This document shows, one piece after another, positions 42,887 to 52,287 of a DNA stretch of 64,000 bases. A model generated the notes under the pieces. The model was given only the letters and a program-made list of their open reading frames with translations. It did no database searches and had not been told where the DNA came from. This DNA comes from Ixodes scapularis (taxonomy: Eukaryota; Arthropoda; Arachnida; Ixodida; Ixodidae), in NCBI RefSeq assembly GCF_016920785.2, contig NW_024609960.1, forward strand, positions 310,001-374,000, written 5' to 3'. Position 1 is the first letter of the stretch, and every line of letters begins with the position of its first letter. Position numbers and translations under genes: made by a program.

Positions 42887-43458
42887 TATGGCGCACCGTG
42901 CATTCACGAGGGCGCCCATCAAACCATTCTGCTACTCCTTGGCCGCCAGGCAGCTGCGTAGCTGCCTCGCCTCAGACACAATCACATGGTCGTGTCGCCG
43001 CGGGGTCGATCGGGATCTCGAATTCGGCTCCCGACGCGCCGCTTTCTCTCCTAGCCACTGAATGGCGCTGCAGGCACCCCCGTGGCGGGCGAGGAGAAAC
43101 CTCCTCGCCCATCGATAGATATACTCGGTGGGGCAGGGGGCGAGAGGCTCTCTGAGAACTGCGAACGAGACCGAGACGCAGGTAGGCAGGTGGATGGCGA
43201 CCGGATCTAGGATATCGCGGGACGCGAGGCCTAAGGGCCTTCTTTGTTGTTAAGCGTTGGTCTTAACGTGCGTTTGTAAATATTTGTGTAATGTCGCGTG
43301 TATTTGTAGTTTAGATTAAGTGTTTTGTAGCGTTGTGTTTTATTGTACGAATAAACTGGGAGCGGAATCCCGCTCCCGTGAAAGAACCAGGCTGGACTCG
43401 GGTTGTTGACGGACCACGTGGGAAACGGCGAATCGGCGGCGGTACGCGATTTCCTACA
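42887..43458 (+). repeat. Gypsy-2 3' LTR (572 bp)
   Basis: TATGGCGCACCGTGCA...GATTTCCTACA, lacking the MITE of its 5' partner and followed by ACGT. Confidence 0.92.
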
Positions 43459-43462
43459 ACGT

Positions 43463-43505
43463 CAAAAGATCTACGGTTAGTCAATCTAAACCCCGCAATA
43501 TTTTT
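43463..43505 (+). mobile_element. tRNA-derived SINE, 3' part
   Basis: CAAAAGATCTACGGTTAGTC then AATCTAAACCCCGCAA continues the SINE interrupted at 33895, matching the GCACGTTAAAGA...GGTGGTCAAAATTAATCC type of body in order and spacing. Confidence 0.6.
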
Positions 43506-44029
43506 TTTTTATTTGGGCGTGTTAAGTGCTTTTTGTTGGTTTAGCTTGTGAAACCCTAAGATCTGAATATTTGCTTTGCTTTACCTTAGTTCGAAGCGCA
43601 ACCAACACTGCGGGCTGATGAAGCCACTGAAGCAGCTCCAAGAGCGCGAAGTTAAGCTGTTCGTTCTCGTTCTGTGCCTATGCGGTCGGGCTAAACTAGA
43701 CCCACTAAATATGCTACGCTTCATAGAGATATGGATGCTTAAAATGATGGTTGTCAGTTATCTGAAGCTTTATTTGAAATCACAGGAAACACTTTTCCGT
43801 CCTCCACAAATGTTTAAACGGTTGGCGACAAAGCAAAGCAATATTAAGTGAGCTTCCTGACACCGAAACTATTGCTGAGGAAGTCGCACTTTTGAATCAT
43901 GACGACCGGCAGTTGCATTTGATTTGTTACTAACCACCAACATGGCGGCGTCCAAAACAATATCGGGGGAAAAATTGCCGATACTCTAAGTGTAGCTCAT
44001 TTGGTCTAGCCCACAGGATAAATCAAGTG
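43506..44029. other. Nothing recognised
   Basis: An open frame at 43576-43851 (91 codons) has no domain. ACCAACATGGCGGCG near 43926 is isolated. Confidence 0.3.
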
Positions 44030-44230
44030 CGGTGGGGGATCGTTGGCCGAGTGTGTTGTGGCACCGCAGATCAGAGCACGTGGAGAAATGCTCGAGTGCG
44101 AACTCCGTTCAAAGCACGGAGCTCCCGCTGCAGAGCGTGCAGGGACTAAATCCCCTCGATGTATTTGCGTTGGTCCTTCAAATAACCCCAAAGGTGCCAG
44201 TGCACGAGACCCGTGTCTCGACCGGCCTTT
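44030..44230 (+). mobile_element. tRNA-derived SINE copy
   Basis: GGATCGTTGGCCGAGTGTGT (A box), GAGCTCCCGCTGCAGA (shared with the SINE at 24430-24668) and a degenerate B box GGGACTAAATCCCC near 44146, then GTCCTTCAAATAACCCCAAA as body. Confidence 0.65.
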
Positions 44231-44259
44231 GGACACCAAATAGCGACGCGGCACTAATA

Positions 44260-44460
44260 CATTCGAGTTGCCCGTGTGGCACGCGTGCCACACGGGCAAC
44301 TCGAATGTCATTTACAACGAATGGCACTCATGTGATCAACGAATCGGCTCGCGATCTGTCGCGCGTGAAGCGCCCCACGCTCGGAGTGTCGCGCGCTGAT
44401 TGTCCGATCCTTCAAATGTCGTTCGTTGTAAATAGAATTCGAGTTGCCCGTGTGGCACGG
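44260..44460. mobile_element. TIR element with a perfect 48-bp palindrome at one end
   Basis: A TIR of about 40 bp (CGTGCCACACGGGCAACTCG at 44284 and its mirror ending near 44459) bounds a 176-bp element; TTTACAACGAA/TTCGTTGTAAA lies inside each arm. On the left an inverted partial copy of the TIR abuts it head to head, making the exact 48-bp palindrome 44260-44307. Confidence 0.8.
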
Positions 44461-44589
44461 GCACCGTGGGCACGGGCATATAATGACTGGCCCTTAAAAG
44501 CGAATGGCGGCGGAGCGCCCGCTCGTGGCACGTGTCTTGCGCGTTTTCACAATAATGGTTGGCGGTACTTGTAAAAAAACGCCTTTATC

Positions 44590-44715
44590 AAGGGGCTTTA
44601 GCACGTACCCTGGGTTCAGTCGCCCATCTGCACCCTACCGTCGTGCGATCATGTATCACATATACTGCGTAATGCACGTTAAAGACCCCGAGCTAACAGT
44701 TGCACTGCACTTTTT
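44590..44715 (+). mobile_element. tRNA-derived SINE fragment
   Basis: CCTGGGTTCAGTCGC (B-box region), then TGTATCACATATACTGCGTA and TGCACGTTAAAGACCCCGAG, aligned with the body of the minus-strand SINE at 24430-24668; 5' head missing. Confidence 0.7.
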
Positions 44716-45049
44716 ATAACCTTCATCGGGTAACAATGTCGTCCTACGAAATTGCTGCTCTCTAAAAAACTAACGACTAATTTTGAATGCGCCGTTACAT
44801 CGCATTTTTAACGTGTGTTCGCGTTTTTTTTTTATATTTATTTTTTGTCTACATCTTTGATTGTGTGGCTCGTGCTTATAATGAAACAGACTATAGTTGT
44901 CAGACTTCTGGAAAACATTATATAACTAACAAAATGGCACGTGAACGTAAAAGTAAAAAAAAAAAAAAAGGAAAACGGATAGGCGCACCGAATAACAATA
45001 ATTGAAATAATAGAATTGATTATAATTGTGTTTTCAAAGGTTTGAGTGC
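44716..45049. other. AT-rich spacer
   Basis: Nothing recognised. A15 run near 44958. Confidence 0.3.
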
Positions 45050-45175
45050 CCCAAACTCTATAAAAGCGAGCTCGGTGCTTTGGATGGTGCGCTTGTTCCA
45101 GTAAGGGATCGTTGAGCGCACCAAACGCTATAAAAGCGAGCTCGGTGCTTTGGATGGTGCGCTTGTTCACTGGAA
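45050..45175 (+). promoter_or_regulatory. Tandemly duplicated TATA core promoter
   Basis: Two direct units, period 70 bp, each with CTATAAAAGCGAGCTCGGTG (TATA at 45059 and 45129) followed by CTTTGGATGGTGCGCTTGTTC about 20-40 bp downstream, where initiation would fall. Inter-unit identity is near complete. The downstream product is unknown; it may be an LTR promoter or host gene promoter. Confidence 0.45.
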
Positions 45176-45821
45176 GTGTAGTTCAGGACAGTACGCTCGC
45201 ACTTGTATGTTCCGCTTCGCTCGCAGGATAAAACCAAATACTTTATTGGTAATGTATTTAGTGAGAAAAAGCCTACCTTCTGTATATCTGCAATGCCCTC
45301 GGTTTTCGCGTGATTACGCGCTTGTTTATCATTATTGTTTTCGTTTCCCACAGCGATTCACTTCGTGCTCTTTTGTGTGCTAAATGAATTATTAGAGACC
45401 AAGGAAACCTAAAAGCATTCTTTTTCGCAGATTCTAAAAAAAAAAAAAAGCTATGCAACTTGCCACGTGTGCCACAACCAATATAAGATATTCTAAGCTT
45501 CACATATGACCGCTTACCTGACTAAACATTGTTGTTTGTCAAGAACAATTGCGATGTATGAAATCACGTGGGAAAAACTCGTTCTATAAGCACGCGACCG
45601 TTGGTACGCAGTGAATACTCATAATTGCGGCGCCGAGATGATTGGTGGCCGTCAGCAGGTGGAGTTTTTCTAGCAACCCAGGGTTAGAAGGTTTCCTTCT
45701 TTCTGTTGTAAGCAATCAGGAGACAACTTACACCAAATCTGAGGGTAATAAATTACTATGAGCATTCAAACACAATGGCCTGAACAGTATATGTGTACAA
45801 GCTTTAGCTTTTAATGCACCC
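45176..45821. other. Nothing recognised downstream of the double promoter
   Basis: No long frame or domain on the plus strand after the TATA units; an AATAAA occurs at 45746. Confidence 0.3.
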
Positions 45822-46222
45822 TTAAAGGCCCTGTCACATTGAGGAAACACGGCGGAAACATGAACAAAACATGTTTCTCAACAATCGGGAAACATGTCGG
45901 CTGTCGGCTCTGTTGCCCGACAACCCTGTCACATTGAGGAAACAGCAACACAACATGGACGACAGCGACAATGTTGTCTTGGTTTGACAGCTTTTGGCAA
46001 CGGAAACCTCGACAACTTGTGTCGGACGACACGTTTTGCCCATTTCGGTGGCTGAGCGAATTTTTTTCCAGCAACACGGCAACATCTACATTTTTCTGTA
46101 CAGATAGTCGCACGAGAATACTTCAATAATAACGTCAAGCGTGAAGGGCCATTTTGAACGCGGCTTCTTGCGCGGCGGCAGCTGATCGTCAGAATCATCT
46201 CAATCGATGGCACAAAGAAGCA

Positions 46223-47377
46223 CCCTGTCACACTGCGGAAGCAGTCGGAGAACTTAGTCCTTCAACAAGAGGAAAACATGTTTTCGGGGACCCTGTCACA
46301 TTGCGGAAACAGCAACAGTCCGGAAACATGTTGCTGTAGTCCGAACACCATGTTTCCCAACTTGTTCTCCGACACTCGGGGAACATCCCGTCACACCGAG
46401 AAAGCGTGTTGGAAGAACACAAATTGCCTCCTCTCCTGCGCGCTGCCTCCCTCTCTCTTTCACCCTCGTCTGCCCGGCCGGCTCGGCTAAGCTACAAGCG
46501 CGAGCTCCGGGCTTTCAGCATCCCTGCCAAGCAGGCGCGCTCGTGCAGTGCAAGCACTGTTCTGGGCCAGATGCTCGCGCGGCTGCGTCTGGACCGAAGC
46601 TGAAACGAAGTATAGACAATTGCAAGCAAGGCGCCACAAGTGGTGCCCCATGCGTGCAAGGGCGTGCAACGCGCGGGTGAACGTAGCTTTGGCAAGCTCG
46701 TAATCGCACGGGCGTGCCCGCTCGAGCAGAGACGTGGCGGCGGCCAGTCGCCCAGCTTGCAATCGTCTATAGGCGGCTAGGCTCAGATCCGCTGGCTCCG
46801 CTCGCCCCTTGAATCGTTGCAATTTTGGATCACCGTCTCATCGCCGTCGCTCTACCGTAGTCGATTCATCAGCCGCGCGAACCATCTCGTGTTCTCTGGA
46901 TTTGGCGGTTGCGTTCTGCTACAGGGCTAGACCCTTGCAGGAAGGCATATGCGCCGGCCACAGCAGCAGCTTCTGCTTTGGTGCTTCTTTGTGCCATCGA
47001 TTCAGATGATCCTGACGATCAGCTGCCGCCGCGCAAGAAGCCGCGTTCAAAATGGCCCTTCACGCTTGACGTTATTATTGAAGTATTCTCGTGCGACTAT
47101 CTGTACAGAAAAATATAGATGTTGCCGTGTTGCTGGAAAAAAATTCGCTCAGCCACCGAAATGGGCAACACGTGTCGTCCGACACAAGTTGTCGAGGTTT
47201 CCGTTGCCAAAAGCTGTCACACCGAGACAACATTGTCACTGTCGTCCATGTTGTGTTGCTGTTTCCTCAATGTGACAGGGCTGTCGGGCAACAGAGCCGA
47301 CAGCCGACATGTTTCCCGACTGTTGAGAACATGTTTTGTTCATGTTTCCGCCGTGTTTCCTCAATGTGACAGGGCCT
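46223..47377. mobile_element. Inner, inverted copy of the same TTAA-type element
   Basis: Begins CCCTGTCACACTGCGG and ends CAATGTGACAGGGCCT; its halves are the reverse complements of the outer halves. A short frame over 46909-47118 (plus) ends with DDQLPPRKKPRSKWPFTLDV and occurs, slightly diverged, antisense in the outer copy at 45929-46231; it may be a transposase first exon. The junctions show at most 1 bp duplicated and no TTAA. Confidence 0.85.
46615..46767. mobile_element. 153-bp MITE within the inner TTAA element
   Basis: Ends GACAATTGCAAGC and GCTTGCAATCGTC (12 of 13 inverted matches) flanked by TATA at 46611-46614 and 46768-46771. The equivalent position in the outer copy (about 47585) lacks it. 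Confidence 0.85.
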
Positions 47378-47993
47378 CAAAGCAGAAGCTGCTGCTGTGG
47401 CCGGCGCGTATGCCTTCCTGCAAGGGTCTAGCCCTGTAGCAGAACGCAACAACCAAATCCAGAGAACACGAGATGGTTCGCGCGGCTGATGAATCGACTA
47501 CGGTAGAGCGACGTCGATGAGACGGCGATCCAAAATGGCAACGATTCAAGGGGCGAGCGGAGCCAGCGGATCTGAGCCTAGCCGCATATACTTCGTTTCA
47601 GCTTCGGTCCAGACGCAGCCGATGCTACAAGCGCGAGCGTCTGGCCCAGAACAGTGCTTGCACTGCACGGGCGCGCGTGCTTGGCAGGGATGCTGAAAGC
47701 CCGGAGCTCGCGCTTGTAGCTTAGCCGAGCCGGCCGGGCAGACGAGGGTGAGAGAGAGAGGGAGGCAGCGCAGGAGAGGAGGCAATTTGTGTTCTTCCAA
47801 CACGCTTTCTCGGTGTGACAGGATGTTCCCCGAGTGTCGGAGAACAAGTTGGGAAACATGGTTTTCGGACGACAGCAACATGTTTCCGGACTGTTGCTGT
47901 TTCCGCAATGTGACAGGGTCCCCGAAAACATGTTTTCCTCGTGTTGAAGGACAAAGTTCTCCGACTGTTTCCGCAGTGTGACAGGGCCTTTAA

Positions 47994-48133
47994 GGAGGTA
48001 TGCAACAATTTTTGTGTTTGCGCAAATACCGCTTGAAACGGATCCCTAACGTTAATGACCTCTGAAACACGCGTTCGTTTTTCACCCCACGCAATAGTAG
48101 TTCCAGAAAAAAAAATTAAAGAAAAAAGTGAAA
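47994..48133. other. Spacer
   Basis: Short A-rich sequence, nothing recognised. Confidence 0.3.
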
Positions 48134-48950
48134 GCCGTTTACAACTCCCTGTAACACCGAATTAGAGCGCAGCTCTTGAGGAGGAGGAGGGAAAGGTACT
48201 GGGGGGGTGAAGTGACCTGGGGGGGGTCCGTGACCTTGGGGGGTCACGTGACGATGCCGATGATGTCATCAGTGACGATGACGATGTGGACTCCGATGAC
48301 GTCATCAGCGATGATGACGATGACGATGTGGATGTCGGTGACGTCATCACGGACGTCACTGATGACGTCATCTGTGACGATGCGGATGCCCCCCGAAGTC
48401 ACGTGACACCCCCAGGTCACGTGACCACCCCCAGGGTCACGTGATCCCCGCCGAGGTCACGTGACCTCCCCGATGACGTCATCGTCACTGATGACGTCAC
48501 CGGCATCCGCATCGTCATCGTCATCATCACTGATGACGTCATCAGTGACGTCACTGATGACCTCACCGGCATCCGCATCGTCATCATCACTGATGACGTC
48601 ATCAGTGACGTCACTGATGACGTCATCGGGGAGGTCACGTGACCTCGGCGGGGGTCACGTGACCCTGGGGGTGGTCACGTGACCCTGGGGGTGGTCACGT
48701 GACCTCGGGGGGTCACGTGACTTCAGGGGTCACGTGACTTTGGGTGTCACGTGACCCTGGGGGAGAGGTCACGTGACCTTGGGGGTCACGTGACACTGGG
48801 GGAGAGGTCACGTGTCCTTGGGGGTCACGTGACCTTGGGATGACCTTGGGGGGCCACGTGACCTTGGGATGACCTTGGTTACGCCGACGCCGACGGCGAC
48901 GCCGACGCCGCTCAAGCCGGGAACGGGCCCCTAAGAGCTGCGCTCTAAAA
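48134..48950. mobile_element. Family E element, copy 3 (dense TGACGTCA / CACGTG array)
   Basis: The left block CCGTTTACAACTCCCTGTAA with TTAGAGCGCAGCTCTT (48162-48177) and the right AAGAGCTGCGCTCTAA (48933-48948) give a perfect 16-bp inverted pair; the right side also has the GACGCCGACGGCGACGCCG run. The interior holds about ten TGACGTCA-type palindromes (48240-48630) and then about sixteen GTCACGTGAC-type palindromes spaced by GGGG-rich linkers (48360-48870). Frames here are repeat artefacts. Confidence 0.7.
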
Positions 48951-49617
48951 CGAGCAGCGTTCACCCCCTCAAATCGCAGCCAGAACAAGCGGCCACGTGA
49001 TCTGGAGCCGATTATATGCCGCCAGTGTTGATCATAGCCACGCGCTGGGGTTGGCAAAGCGCAGGACACGCGCTGAGTTCCAGACATTGTTATGGCTCGG
49101 CTGTTTTCGTTGCAGCGATTGGACACGGGTCACTACCCGAATGCTTCTCGAGCTAGTAATTATCACGAGCCCAAGTCGAGTGCCCACGCTATGCTGGGGT
49201 CCAATCTATGAATCGCATTCAAATATCGTCACCTGGGTGTACTGCGATCCCCACGTTACGTCATCAAATTTTGCAAAGGAGAGATTGAATGAAAGTGATC
49301 GCTTTTGTCCTTGAAATTACACCGCAACAAAGGAGTTTCTTGGCCAGTGGCGTTGCGTGTGAGTATCCTTGAGTCCCATGTGTGCCAGTAAGCTCGTGTC
49401 AATTGAGAAACATTCTAATTGCATATCGTTGCACAGCTCCTTTAACTTTTGACACGCTCAACGCTAGTGTAAGACGTAGGGCTGTTTCATTCTTCATCAG
49501 CGTACCATGTGCGTGCTTACACTATATTTTATACAACGTCAAAGCCTACCCGTTTGCATCGCTTTCATTTTTGCACACCAGTACTTGCGCGCATGAATCA
49601 CCAAATTAACACTGGCA
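48951..49617. other. Nothing recognised
   Basis: Unique-looking sequence; short frames without domains. Confidence 0.3.
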
Positions 49618-50062
49618 CAGGATGACACAAAAACAATTTACAGGGTTGTTTTCTTTACCGCAAAAATAAACTACGCATTGCCTAACGCTCATTCGCCACC
49701 CAAAGTTAACGCTAGGTCACAACCAGATGCCAAAGTTTCATCCCAAACGGACACCTTATTCAAAAGTTATAAGTGATTTTCTGAAGATTTCAATGGGAAA
49801 AATGGAGCCCATTTTTGCCTGTTTTTCGTTTCTGGTGCCATAGAACCTCATGTATTCGAAAACTCCGTCGGCCGCTATTTTCGCATTGAACTCTTCAGAA
49901 AATCACTTCTAATTTTTGAAGAAGGTATCCTATTGGGCTGAAACTTTGACATCTGGTTGTACCTCTAGCGCTACCTACGGGCGGAGAATGAGCGTTCGGC
50001 GATGCCTAGTTTATTCTTGCGGTAAAAAGAAACCTTGTATTTTTTTCTTTTGTGACACCCTG
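49618..50062. mobile_element. Long-TIR element (about 170-bp arms)
   Basis: CAGGATGACACAAAA at the left and TTTTGTGACACCCTG at the right begin arms that mirror each other for about 170 bp (for example CACAACCAGATGCCAAAGTT against AACTTTGACATCTGGTTGTA), with a short central loop. CAGG...CCTG ends suggest hAT, but no 8-bp duplication was found. Confidence 0.8.
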
Positions 50063-50479
50063 CAAGTATTAAACTATGTGCAAAAGCTATCAACAGACCC
50101 AGAATCTTTGTATGGTCAGTCATTGCATTTATGACCAAATTCGTATTAAAATCAATAATTATTCTTTATTGCTGTGAGTTTATTTTTAACCTCGGCATTT
50201 TTTATTATGACCCCCGCACCAGTCCTATTTTGGGTTTACCAAACTCAACATCTAAACCTGAGTGTCATTTTTTTTTGTGTTTTCCAGTCTCGTGGTTTGG
50301 GTCAAAATAAACACCCAGCCACCTAAATGAGACACCTGATCGCCCAAAAAATAGTCTTTTGTTTTAGGTAGTTAATTTCTCAAGCTAGAATTTTGGAAAC
50401 CAGACTATGACGTCATCACGTTTTGCTGGAAATCCACAATGATCCAAACACATGCAGGATAAAAGGGCCAGCCCGTCAT
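50063..50479. other. Nothing recognised
   Basis: AT-rich; no structure seen. Confidence 0.3.
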
Positions 50480-50850
50480 ATCGTCGCCCGCAGAGCCGAG
50501 AAAGCAACGCTCGGTCATGGACTTCTGGAAGATTCGCGTTCATTCTTGCACCAGACGGAACTTTCGCCCTGATTTCTTGTTCTCGAAAGTGCCAGTTCAT
50601 CCTCGCCCCGAACGCGCGACGCTCGAACCTTCTTTGTCGAACTTTCGAGATGGTGACGTGACGCACTCTAGATCAGCAGCACCCAGCGACGTTGTCGAGT
50701 CAGTCTCGCTCTCGCTCTTTGTTACGCTGCCAAATCGCCGCCTACTTTTCTGCTGCCTCGACGCTCTTTGTTTACTTTTTTTTCTTTGTTTGGAACAAGT
50801 TCGCCGATTAAATCTTTATTTTTCAGTTCATTGTTCGTCCTCTCGTCACC
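50480..50850 (+). mobile_element. Solo LTR related to Gypsy-1
   Basis: Aligns along its length with the Gypsy-1 LTR: GAGAAAGCAACGCTCGGTCA near 50498, a CGACGCTCGA block near 50625, GACGCACTCTAGATCA near 50660, GTTGTCGAGTCAGT near 50692 and AACAAGTTCGCCGATTAAA near 50793. Many substitutions mark it as a sister family. No internal region follows, so recombination between two LTRs is implied. Target duplication not resolved. Confidence 0.85.
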
Positions 50851-51815
50851 TTCGTTCGTATCAGTATAAATATGATCACATTGTAATATGTGTCATTGGC
50901 CTCTGAAATCTCCGATAACGGCGCACAGGCAATTTTATATTTTTCAACGCGTCGGTCGTTTTGTTGTGCATGTGTCTCGCCATTTGGCTCGGGATGATTT
51001 TCGCGTTTTGTTCTGCCTACATTTGCTGGAGACGTGAGCTCGGAGCGTGGCAATTGGCCCCTTGCACGAGAACTGGCGCAGCCGCGCGCGTTCCAAAGAA
51101 AGCTCGTGCAGAGAAAACCAAGCAAGGGACCAGGGATGTCGAATTCTGGATATAGAAGAATATCCATCTGTATCGAAGCGCCACCACACACGATTTCTCG
51201 CATTGATGTACAGGCCTGGAAGGCGATTCCACCGCCATCTGTTGGTTCAGAATCACACTAACCAGGGGTGGGGTTGCACCTTAAAACACGACTTTACGAT
51301 AGTACAAATCTCGCCAAACGGCTTTTCTACGATTGCAAAAGACAACGTAATCTTAGCAGAGACATAGCAACGTAGAAATATGATTTCGTGATCACATAGA
51401 CGTTGCGATCGTTCAAAGAATGCTAACACTAATCACTTTTCTCGGGTGATAAAAACGCGTCATAATTCGCATCCTTCATACACCCTATTAAATACAGTAT
51501 ACGCACCAGTAATATGAACTTGAGCACACGCATGAAATGCGCAAAATAACAAATCCGGGCGATGTTCGAGGAGACAAATGCTAAGAAAGCACCGCTGTAG
51601 TCGAGGGAAACGAAGACGACGGCACGAGCGTTTCTTCTAACTTGAGGATGCCGCTACAACATCGCCGTACGAGTAGATAGATCTTCCCTTATAGGACTTG
51701 CTGGGTTATCATCGGAACACGTGACGAGAATTCAGTCAAAGATAGCGCTCTGCAGAACGATGAGCTTCCACTACTTCCACCACGCCGACCACGTTTTTTA
51801 GCAGAGAGCAGGAGA
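50851..51815. other. Nothing recognised
   Basis: Overlapping frames on both strands between 50820 and 51370 show no domain. Confidence 0.3.
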
Positions 51816-51823
51816 ATCGCGAT

Positions 51824-52279
51824 AAGGGGTGTCGCGAACTTTTGTTGGACCGGATTTTAACTCGAACTTTCGGGGTTCAACTTGGTCGAGCCGGTTCGAC
51901 GAACCTTCGAACTTTTGACCAGATTCGACCGGTCGACTTTGTGAATAGTGTGGCCAGACCTTAACATGTGTAGGTTTGGAAAATTCTTTTTATGCAAAGG
52001 GTTATTTTAATTTCATAAGCAGTTGCAATTAGGAAAAACTAATGCTAATCTCTGAAGAATTTAATAAGTTAATTGTTTGTACTGTTTTAACTGAAATAAC
52101 CAAGCAGTGCCGCCCTTAATTCATCCTTTAGCAATCCCTGTCCAATCCGAAACCAACTGGTCAGCCTGTCGCGCATGCGAATAGCAGTCAAACCTGAGTC
52201 GAACCTTTGTCGAACTTTTCACAAGTTCGAAATGTCGAACCTGGTCGAACTCGACCTCTACCGGTTCGCGACACCCCTA
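51824..52279. mobile_element. hAT-type MITE with GTCGAAC subterminal repeats
   Basis: Ends AAGGGGTGTCGCGAAC and GTTCGCGACACCCCTA are flanked by a perfect 8-bp duplication ATCGCGAT (51816-51823, 52280-52287). TTCGAAC/GTCGAAC motifs are repeated near both ends. Confidence 0.92.
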
Positions 52280-52287
52280 ATCGCGAT

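Larger units (their letters stand above)
33896..43458 (+). mobile_element. Ty3/Gypsy LTR retrotransposon Gypsy-2 (old, decayed)
   Basis: LTRs at both ends, flanked by the direct duplication ACGT (33892-33895 and 43459-43462). Internal gag and pol remnants are in order but broken by many frameshifts and stops. LTRs differ by roughly 5-8 percent by eye, so it is much older than Gypsy-1. Three later insertions are visible: in the 5' LTR (34130), in the gag zinc-knuckle region (about 36135-37945) and in protease (38176). Confidence 0.93.
45826..47989. mobile_element. TTAA-flanked transposon (outer copy), self-nested
   Basis: Perfect 13-bp TIR AGGCCCTGTCACA at both ends, flanked by TTAA at 45822-45825 and 47990-47993. 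The subterminal motif CCCTGTCACAYTGMGGAAAC recurs at 45923, 46225, 46298 and 46387. Outer halves are 45826-46222 and 47378-47989; between them lies an inverted copy of the whole element. TTAA with AGG/CCT ends fits piggyBac or Kolobok types. No complete transposase. Confidence 0.88.

Noticed and set aside
48162..48682. Ser/Met/Thr-rich frames on both strands of family E copy 3
   Set aside because: Produced by the TGACGTCA palindrome array, which is open in several frames at once.
13975..48950. Helitron explanation for family E
   Set aside because: Fixed ends with variable cargo suggested a Helitron, but I see no TC start, no CTRR 3' end and no A/T host junction common to the three copies.
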